From the NCBI RefSeq assembly GCF_027942865.1, contig NC_134510.1:28685163-28749162 (forward strand): DNA of 64,000 nucleotides. The letters run 5' to 3'. The notes beneath the pieces are model-generated. The model was not told the DNA's origin, searched no databases, and was given only the letters and a program-made list of their open reading frames with translations. A program made the position numbers and the translations under genes. Numbering within the stretch: position 1 is the first letter of the stretch; every line of letters starts with the position of its first letter. Of this stretch, positions 55,987 through 64,000 are shown piece after piece. This DNA is from Odontesthes bonariensis (lineage: Eukaryota; Chordata; Actinopteri; Atheriniformes; Atherinopsidae).

Positions 55987-56063
55987 TTGCTCTGAGAGCT
56001 TCTCCCTTTAGTGCTGCGCTTGTCGTTTACCACTTTTTACTGTAGCTCAACGAGGCAGCAGTG

Positions 56064-59000
56064 ATGGCAGGCACCATTGCTTTGCCGCTCGAGGAGTTCA
56101 TTGCATCATTGGACAATGCCAGTCTACCAAAAATTCTACAAGTTTGCTCCGGAGTGTATTTCCAAGGTGGGCCTTTCACTGTTTTATCAACTGAGAAATG
56201 AAAGTGTAGATAAGAACAAAGATGAAGAAATAAGATTAGCTCAAATTGTCGTGCGTCTGGATCTTTATGTTTTGTCTGTCTCTATCTTTTTTTTCAGACA
56301 TTATTGATTCTTTTACCTGTTAATCGCAGATCAGTTCTTGTAGCTAAAGAAGACATTGAGCATTTGTGTTACTTGTGAAGTCATTATTGTTCCTGATTTG
56401 CATTTAGGAAAAGCTGATTCATAATAAAGTAAAAAAACATTGTGTCCCTTTTGTTGAAGATTGACATTTTTGTCCATTTCTCACCGTTTTAGGTTCAGTG
56501 TATGAAATTTCTGGGAGTGAAGTGTGCTTTTCTACTGGGGATCTGATAAAGGTCATTCGTATTGAACTGCTTTCGGTTTCCTGTGAAGATGTCAGAAAAA
56601 ATGATAAATTTGAGCTACCTATAAACCACACAGGTTAGTCAGAGATACACACGAGGAAAAGCATTAGCTTTGAAGCTGTTCACTGACACTTGATTGTTTT
56701 TCAGGCTTGTTCAAAGTGGTCCCAGATGAAATGCCATACAGTTCAATTGAGGAGCTGTTGAGCCTGCGGCCTGTAGGCTTGGAATCCTCCCTTCCCTTCA
56801 CTTTCAGCAGCCACTCCAAGATGACCTTTGGTACCCTCACCCTGGGGCCCGGGAGAGCTTTGACTGTGCTCTCCATTGAGCGACACAAGGGTGAAGAGGA
56901 TCAAGTGCGGTGCCATGTGAAAGGACAACAAGAAGCCTCAGCTGAAGTGCGCATCCCGCTGTCTTCCCGAGGGGAGTTTTACGAGTGTGGGAGCGAGGAA
57001 TGCTTTACTCTGCAGGAGATCATGTCTTCGCCCTCCCTGCGTAGTCGAAGGTTCCATTTCATAAACACCACAAAGTACGAGCAGCCCCTTGTCCTCAGTC
57101 CGGTATACCAGGTCCATGCCATCATGAACTGTGAGAATAAATTTCTTTTTCATAAAACTATTTTTCATCAAGTGATAACTAAACTCATTTGTCTGTGTGT
57201 TGATCAGAATTGGTTAATGCATTTCATGTTCAGATTCAAAGCTAGTGCAATTAAAGACTGCCTTCGCTTCTGTACATGATACCTTTTTGAGGAACTGAAA
57301 CACTTAACTTGATTTCTTTTTCTGTTTTTGTTTAATTTAGTGTCATTCATTTTATTTAATTTAATTTGTTTATGCATTTGGCAGACGCTTTTATCCAAAG
57401 CCACTTACATTCATATCTCAGGTAGGCAGGTAGCGTAAGGGGGTCTTGCCTAAGTACCCCTACTGGAGGTAGTACCTTTTCATACAGGGGTCAGGCACCC
57501 CGGTCACTATCAGGCATCACCAGCATATTTCAGGTTTACTCCCATACTTATTCATTTATAGATGAAGATTTTTACATATAATATTAATAATGAGCTCTTT
57601 AAGCGTGATACAATGACACAATAGATAACTTAGGATAATAGAATTTGTTCTAACCTCAGTGGATCAGTCAGAATAATTATTTTACAAAATGCCTTATTAT
57701 AGCTGATATCTTACAGAGTAATTTTTCTCCATGAGTCCTTTTGTTTTTCTTCAAAGCTACTTTGCTAATGATAATTATGCATAATTAAGGATTTAAGTGC
57801 AGTATAAGGTGCTGTTTATGTAGTTTCTGTGTATACCATTCATTATTAACATGACAAACTACAGTTTCAGTTCAGCAAATTTAAGTGTTCCCATCAATTT
57901 TGTCTGCAGTGAGGAAGAATGTGCTGAAGTTCCCGTCCAACTTAGAAGTGGATGTGGTTGATGTCACCGAGCAGTGTAAAGATGCCGATTTCGTGAACCC
58001 CCTCAGTCTCACAGAGGTCCTGTCTCAGCCAGATGAATCGTTCCCTGCAGTAGTGGAGATATTAGAATGCCCGGAGACCCGCTCCCTGTTCAAGTGCAGC
58101 TGGCTGCCGGAGCTGAACAAGAATCAGCACCTGGTTTTTCACAAGAAAGGAACCACAGCAATGGTTCTGTTATCCAGCTTGAAGAGCCGGAAGACACAGC
58201 AGTACTTCCTGGTGTCTCAGCAGTATGGTGGACGATTACGGAGGCGACCGAGAGAGTTTAATTCAGTGTATGAACTGTACGCCGCTTCAACCCGGACACC
58301 AGGTCTGAAGGTCAGTGTAACAAGGAACTGTGAGGAAGTCGAGGAGGAAGGCCTGCCAGCACTCAGTGTTGGGGACCAGCTAGAGATTGTCAGCTGCACT
58401 AGAATGGAGTTACTTTGTGAAAGTAGCAAAGGTAATAAGCAGTCCGTTGAGGCTCTCTTGTGTCAGCATCTTTCAGACCCAAACGACGTGGATGACGATG
58501 ATGACGATGATGACGATGGTGACGAAGAGGTCAAAGAGCAAGATGAGAAAACAGAGGTTTTGCTGCCTCTTTACATGCAGGGTCACTTTGTGGAGATACT
58601 CAGTGATAACAAGAAATATAGACTCAGTGACTTGGAAAAGGAGTTCAGTTTGCCACTGGATGTGAAAGTGGTGAGTCGTGATACTGGACTCGAGCTTGAT
58701 CCACTTGTTGGGGCTGCATGTCTCAGGATAGAGGCTAGTATGTTGGAGCCCACTATCCAGGCAAGCTTTCCACACAGGCCTGACTACTGTTTTGAGATCC
58801 CGACCCAGTGGCTCTCTCTGTCTGTCTCGTTCACCAAGCACCCTCTGCCGTGGCCTCAGGGTCAACCGCCCAAGTGCAACATAGAAAGAGTTACAGAGGT
58901 GACAGACGTGTTCTTTTATGAATTTCGCATAAGGGGTAACACGGACGAGGCTCCTCCACCTCGGCCACCAAAACGGGATTTGTCATCATTAAGTGTCACC

Positions 59001-60107
59001 AAAAAATCATCTAAATCTGAAAAGAAATCATCCAAGACAAGTAAAGCCAAAAATAAACAAAAAAGCGTCCCAACCGACCAGTTCAGCGCTTTGACTTTAA
59101 ATAACAAAAAAAGGCCCCCAGCTCCGCCACCTCCGGTGAGTATGGCTTTTCATAGATACATTAAACTCTAAAGCACTTTTGAATTTTAATTTGACTCCAT
59201 TTTGGTTAAGCTGTTATTTGTTTCATTGTCAAATGTCTAATTCAAACTGACCAAAATGACAAAGCAAACTAGAAGCATTACATGCAATGACTTTCAGAAA
59301 GCCTTTGAGCGAAAATGTGAAAAAGAAACTTCCACTTTCACAGAGTAAGGCTTATAGTAAAGCAGAATTTTTTTTTTGTTGTCGGTTTTATACTTCCTCC
59401 TTTCTTTTCAGGATGGCTTAAATGATGAACCTCCACCACTTGCACCTCGAAAGCTCTCAGAGGCTGAAACGGCAACAAGGAAGGCCCAGCCAAACACTTA
59501 CGTAAAAATGGAGCAGTCGATAAAAAACGGTCAATTAACTTCTTAATACACAACATCAATGTATTTATTCTCTAACAGAACATACTCTGGTATTGGGGGG
59601 GGTTATTCAACTATGGATTCATCTACATTTTAATTTATGGCACCAGTACAGTGTTTGTGGAAGACAAAATGAAGAGACATAAAGTAAAACACTGACACTC
59701 AATGGAATTTTTTTTAATACTTTGGGGAAGAACTAAGCTTCTGTGACACACACACAAACACACACACATGCCCACACCAGTTTAATTTGGTTTTTGGTTT
59801 CTTAAGAAAAATTAAATCACTTTTTTTTTTCCCTTTGGAAAGGACTCATTGAATGATGAAGTTAAAATTCAAGATAAAAGTGAGGGATATGGGATGATGG
59901 TTGAAAAATAAGATAATGAAAAGATAGCTAGAGTATTAAGGATATAATGCATATATTGATCATCATAATAAACTGTATTCTTCTTTGCCCCCAGTAGATC
60001 TGTATGACATGTCAGCAGATGTGGACAGTGACCACGACTATGAAAGTATGGATGAGTCACTGGTATCTATGGTGAAGACAGCACAGGAACACATTGTGTT
60101 TTATTAA
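56064..60107 (+). CDS. themis2: thymocyte-selection-associated family member 2 (THEMIS2)
   Basis: Six exons: 56064-56166, 56493-56633, 56705-57130, 57910-59135, 59412-59529, 59995-60107; 708 aa against 643 in human. The protein opens MAGTIALPLEEFIASLDNAS and VCSGVYFQGSVYEISGSEVC, the usual start of the first CABIT module. The second CABIT module follows in exon 4 (FVNPLSLTEVLSQPDESFP, GRLRRRPREFNSVYELYAAS). A nine-Asp run (418-426) interrupts it. The tail has PPPRPPK (573-579), a Lys/Ser-rich run (588-608) and RPPAPPPP (625-632), likely SH3 ligands for GRB2, and ends with tyrosines in DLYD and HDYESMD. THEMIS2 is a cytoplasmic adaptor that binds GRB2, VAV and PLC-gamma2 and tunes B-cell and macrophage signalling. 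The paralogue THEMIS is the alternative, but the neighbours ppp1r8 and rpa2 match the THEMIS2 locus. Confidence 0.94.
57365..57545. repeat. teleost dispersed repeat fragment in themis2 intron 3
   Basis: Begins TTTGGCAGACGCTTTTATCC then AAAGCCACTTACAT, a phrase found at very many places in teleost genomes (from memory). The remainder is diverged. Family not assigned. Confidence 0.55.
58485..58525 (+). repeat. themis2: (GAT/GAC)n coding repeat in themis2
   Basis: A run of GAT and GAC codons in exon 4 encodes Asp 418-426 and the acidic residues beside it. It is a trinucleotide repeat likely to vary in length. Confidence 0.85.
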
Positions 60108-61195
60108 AAATATGTTCTTCTGCAACACTGAAACATCACATGGGCAGTGGAAACAAAATTCATGACCAACCAAGGTATCACTGTATTCAAGTTCTTTAAT
60201 GGCTGTGTATTAAGGCATTCTAAGATCTATCTGGGATGCCTCAGATGTGTTGAAACTCTTCAGCTCGATATCAAACTACTCATCTACATCATCCTGACAG
60301 TCCTACTAGTATCCTATGTATTCATTAGAACAATATCCTCATGTGTTTTTACGCTTTTTCTGATGCGATTTGCAAGGTTTCTTCAAACCTATATATATTT
60401 TTTCACCACTGAAAATGTTTGTCTCTCTCAGAGTGGCTGCAGGTGTGCCGCCTACCGGCTACTTGTCTCAAATTTGAACTGACCAAATACTATCGTGTTA
60501 CAAACACTTCCTGGGAATATGTTGATTTAACTATATTGTAACATGGGGGACAGCAGTAGCTTATAATTTTATGTATAGTTCTGTATTTACATTGTGCAAT
60601 ACTTACAAACATTTAGTTGTTATATGTCATCAATTCTGGTGCACAGCAGCTAAAAGTCCCCACAGTAATATGTATTATTAGTATTGCATTTTCTATATAC
60701 ATCAACCTCCTACAGTGTATATGCAAACTCTTAAAAGGCTCAAACTAATCGGCGACAGGAAGGTACAGACTACACAGAGGCTCCTCCTTCCACCACAAAC
60801 TAATAGTCTGAACACAAACTTAGCTTGAGGTTATATTGAGCTGTTTTTTTTTAATGGTATATCGTGGATTTTCAACAAAGAGGACAAATTGCAAGAAGCT
60901 TTTACAACTTTGGTGACTAATGATGGATCTATTGTATATTATCTGAATTTCTTTTTAGATTTAAACCAATATTTTATTTGTATGCAGATTTATGTTTACA
61001 TTTGAACAAGACAAATGATCATATAGTAACTACTCATGTGGTTTCAAACTGTTCGCTCACACGTTTCAGCAAAAAACAAACAAAAAAAAAAAAAACCTTG
61101 TGTGCATATGCATGTTCTGCCAAGTGTGTGAAATCCTGAGACAACATTCAGCTTGTGGTATTGTAGCCAACACATTATGAAAGTATTTAAATTTG

Positions 61196-61201
61196 AATAA
61201 A
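61196..61201 (+). terminator. themis2: poly(A) signal of themis2
   Basis: AATAAA about 1.09 kb after the stop codon and the first strong one that is followed by the convergent gene. Confidence 0.55.
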
Positions 61202-61362
61202 CTTTTGAATCCTTGTCATCATGGTATTTGTGAATTTATGAATTATAACCCAAGTAAAACCTTTAATGCAACAAAAAGTGTAAAGTTAGTTTAAGAACTG
61301 GACATAAATTAAGTTGTTTCCATTTAAAATAGTATATTTTCTGTAAAAGAATTCTTTTTTTC

Positions 61363-61367
<5 letters not shown>

Positions 61368-61396
<29 letters not shown>
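61368..61396. repeat. 29-base poly(A) tract
   Basis: Homopolymer between the ends of themis2 and rpa2. No element body is recognised beside it. Confidence 0.95.
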
Positions 61397-61399
<3 letters not shown>

Positions 61400-61807
61400 G
61401 AGGATTAATTGTATTTTGTACAATATTTTTAATTTCTGGAAAAAGTGAGACTTACATAGACAAAAATAAATGGTACCTGGATTCCAAATCTTTAAAATTA
61501 CAAAATGCTTTACAGGAGGAAGAAGGATGCATACAGAAAGATGAGATTAACTGCAAACAGCTTCAACGGGTCACTTTACTGACTTGCAAAATAGCAGAAG
61601 CAACCTCAGGAATACAGGATGTGGAAACCAAAAGTCTCACCAAAGCCTGTGTTCTTCAACAAACACCAGCCAAAAGCTCTTTGACATTAAAGAGGTGAGA
61701 GAGTTTGACTTGGATCATAGCTTTGAGTTATAAACCCTATGCCACCAACTTTCTGTCAACACATATTCAAATAAGTAACCAGGCGGGTGCTCCAGTGGTG
61801 AAGTCAT

Positions 61808-62191
61808 CTAATCATCATTGTCAGTTGATTTGAAGTGGTCTTCGTCGATGGTGGAAAAGATGTGACCTTCGTTGCTGAGGAATTCCACTGCTTGCCTGTT
61901 AAAGCACAAAGAAAATCAAGAGCAGCTCTCTACTTTAAACAGCGGATAAAAGAAATGCATTATTGAAGTCTGAAATGGGATTTTAACTATATTTCTGAGG
62001 ATATGAAACAAATTACGTCTTTCAAGAACAAAATAAACAGTGTTTTATGTCCATATATATATATATATATATATATTTCTATCATTTGACAAAGTTACCA
62101 TCACCTCATTCTAACAGTAAACTAAGCCTTAGCCTTCGAAAAAGTTTACAGATTGGCCCGTTAGCTTGTGTCCTCTCAGTTATCTGAAATA

Positions 62192-62231
<40 letters not shown>

Positions 62232-63258
62232 CTCAAATGTCAGTAAAACTGTAGATAGTACGTATTAAAAAAAAAAAAACAAGCAAAGTTTCATATTTCC
62301 ACTTTATAACTAATTTGCATGGAGAGCTGGCTACAGGTAGATCAGCAGGCAATCAATTTCAAATATATATCAATGATATACCGACAAAAGACATTGATTA
62401 AAAATGGAATTAAATCTTTCAGTACAATAATGTGCAATTCTGTAACTGTAACTAGTTAAGAAGAAGAGGAAAAAATAAATAAATAAATCAGAAAAAGGAA
62501 AACCGAGTTGTGAACTATTTGCCTTTACAGGGAGTGGATATGCCTGTGGATAAATCTTTATTAGGAAGTTTTTGGTGTGTGGCAACGCAGAACGTACCGT
62601 GTATATAGGAAAAATAAGGTCTCAACTTAAATGTACTTAGTTTATATTGTTATAGATTCTAAAATGTCACGTCTTTTCATAAGATGATTTGCAGAACTCC
62701 TCAACAATACAAGCAAAACAACAACTTCTGTTTTTCTTTTTTTGGAAGCAACTGCTCTTCTGTTCACATGCTGTATTTTTTTTAATTTTTTTTTTAAATT
62801 TATTTATTTTTTTTTAAAAACGAGAAGCAAAACCTCTTACTTAATTACGGCTAGACTCATGGTGCCGAGTCTCTGCTTAAGATCTTGAATGCTGATACCC
62901 TGCTGGTCTGGGCAGCCTCTTATCAAACTCAGGACCTTGTGAGGAAAAAAGGAAATATTAACGCACAAGCTGCAAAAAAACAAAACAAAAATTTTTGACT
63001 CTTTAACAACTTCCCTTTTAGACAGTGAGTTTTTCTGAGTAATGCATTCATGCAAGTAATTCTTACAGGAAAAAAGTTGGATGTTTTAGGGGACTTTTGG
63101 TAGCTGCTTTGTCACTCATGTATGCTCACCTGATTCTGATTTCCACTTAAACCGTTATTAACCATGTCGTTAGCACCTGCGTAGCTCCCTACCACCCCTT
63201 GCGTGGCTGGCCGTGGCACAAGGGCGCTGGTACTGCTCATTCCTCCACCAGCACCTGA
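61808..63258 (-). CDS. rpa2: replication protein A 32-kDa subunit, C-terminal part
   Basis: Three exons, 63130-63258, 62841-62935 and 61808-61895, encode the last 103 residues; upstream exons lie beyond the window, so the gene is partial here only because of the window edge. The first visible exon encodes the linker that ends GLSGNQNQ. The next two encode the winged-helix domain: [40 protein letters not shown] and the ending [12 protein letters not shown], a close match to human RPA32. RPA2 is the middle subunit of the nuclear RPA trimer that coats single-stranded DNA in replication and repair. Its winged helix docks UNG2, XPA, RAD52, TIPIN and SMARCAL1. The N-terminal phosphorylated region and OB fold are not in view. 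Confidence 0.95.
61896..62840 (-). other. rpa2: last intron of rpa2
   Basis: AT-rich intron with an (AT)n run (62053-62077), a (GT)n run (62195-62230) and a long T/A-rich stretch (62760-62820). No gene inside. Confidence 0.8.
62195..62230. repeat. (GT)n microsatellite
   Basis: About 18 GT units in the last rpa2 intron. Confidence 0.97.
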
Positions 63259-64000
63259 CTGAGAGACGAATAAACCATCAACTCACCTATTCAGAACAGA
63301 ATAAAGGCCATTCTAAAATTCAAAAGAGATCCTATCCTTTGGGGTAAACTGAGCACAATAAAACAAATTAAACAAAAAAAAAAAAAAAACATATCACTTA
63401 AAACTAGTAGATATATGCAAGAGTATTAAAAATACAACACTTTAAGATTCAAGAGGGTTTATTGTCATTCCAGCCATATACACAGTATACAGTGCAATGA
63501 AATAACGTTTCTTGAGAAGTTTTTCAGTGCAACAAACAGCAACAATAAAGAACAGCTGGGACAACAGAGGTGATCAGATCAGTCTCTGAACGTTGAGGAG
63601 TCGTATGGTCTGGGGGAAGAAGCTGTTTTGTAGTCTGGTGGTGACAGACCGTATGTATGCTGCGGTACCTTCTGCCAGATGGGAAGGGTGGGTGGGGTCT
63701 TTAAGAATCCTGGTTGACTGATTCTGTGGTGTAGATGTCTTGCAATATAATATAATAATATGGTGAAACGTGAGATTAATTAGCAATTAAATGATTTAAT
63801 AATGTGACAGCCCCAGTAAAGTGTTTAATTTTCTAAGCTCTGTTAAAGCAAAGGCATTGCAGAATATTTAATGTTTTGGATATGTAGTCATTACATAGGA
63901 TAGGTTTCACTGCATGCATGTGTAACTTTTAAGCAAATATAAGGAAATCATTAGGAGACAGCTCTCATCATGTCTATACTGGGTGTATTCAGAAATAAAC
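63259..64000 (-). other. rpa2: rpa2 intron up to window edge
   Basis: Intronic sequence upstream of the linker exon. It contains a LINE 3' fragment and no exon that I can recognise. Confidence 0.65.
63445..63720 (-). mobile_element. LINE 3' end (L2/Rex-like)
   Basis: On the minus strand a reading frame shows DPTHPSHLAEG followed by VTTRLQNSFFPQTIRLLN, the typical last residues of fish non-LTR retrotransposon ORF2. After it comes a 3' UTR ending GGAATGACAATAAACC. Only the 3' end is present, as expected from 5' truncation at insertion. The clade is a guess from these residues. Confidence 0.7.

Larger units (their letters stand above)
54400..56063. other. divergent spacer ppp1r8 / themis2
   Basis: Contains the ppp1r8 promoter on the left, an AT-rich middle, a dispersed repeat tail near 55.65 kb and the themis2 promoter on the right. 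No gene is seen in it; a short minus-strand frame at 55307-55579 lies in probable repeat DNA. Confidence 0.6.
60108..61807. other. themis2 and rpa2 3' UTRs (convergent)
   Basis: The themis2 3' UTR runs right from 60108, probably to the AATAAA at 61196-61201. The rpa2 3' UTR runs left from 61807; a minus-strand ATTAAA at 61428-61433 is a possible signal. A 29-base A run (61368-61396) lies between the two. No other gene is seen. Confidence 0.6.

Noticed and set aside
57885-57909. ATG upstream of themis2 exon 4 as a separate gene start
   Set aside because: The frame before 57910 is intron ending in ttgtctgcag; the exon joins in phase to exon 3.

Overview
The window is teleost fish chromosomal DNA. 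Its genes have vertebrate intron-exon structure with GT-AG junctions, the intergenic DNA is AT-rich and full of (CA)n microsatellites, and the dispersed repeats are of teleost type (a tRNA-derived SINE, a LINE 3' end ending in ATGACAATAAA). Species cannot be fixed by eye; a percomorph-like fish is my guess. All gene models were built by hand by joining exons with compatible phases. No alignment or database search was run.

Layout. 1-28 kb (minus strand): foxo6, a forkhead transcription factor of the insulin/PI3K-AKT pathway, with two coding exons (628-2322 and 25975-26463) separated by a 23.7-kb intron rich in microsatellites and candidate cis elements. 28-32 kb: no gene seen. 32.3-33.6 kb (minus): med18, Mediator head subunit. 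36.3-38.1 kb (minus): a seven-exon gene for a type I membrane protein with two Ig domains, a Ser/Thr-rich stalk, one transmembrane segment and an ITIM-like tail; I do not recognise it as a named gene and it is the best candidate here for something undescribed. 39.9-45.5 kb (plus): a complete 12-exon CYP4-family cytochrome P450 (513 aa), most like the fish CYP4T group. 45.5-50 kb: intergenic, with a SINE. 50.1-54.4 kb (minus): ppp1r8 (NIPP1), seven exons, 349 aa. 56.1-60.1 kb (plus): themis2, six exons, 708 aa. 61.8-63.3 kb (minus): the last three exons of rpa2, whose 5' part lies beyond the window; a LINE fragment sits in its intron.

Context. From memory, ppp1r8, themis2, rpa2 and med18 all lie on human 1p35.3, so most of the window is an old vertebrate linkage group; foxo6 (human 1p34) and the CYP4 and Ig genes are neighbours in this fish. 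The genes do not form an operon or one pathway. They mix housekeeping functions (Mediator, PP1 regulation, replication protein A) with two immune-type genes (the Ig receptor and themis2) and a membrane oxidase. Themis2 and rpa2 converge; ppp1r8 and themis2 diverge from a 1.7-kb spacer, as do the Ig gene and the P450 from a 1.8-kb spacer.

No tRNA or rRNA gene, CRISPR array or endogenous virus was recognised.
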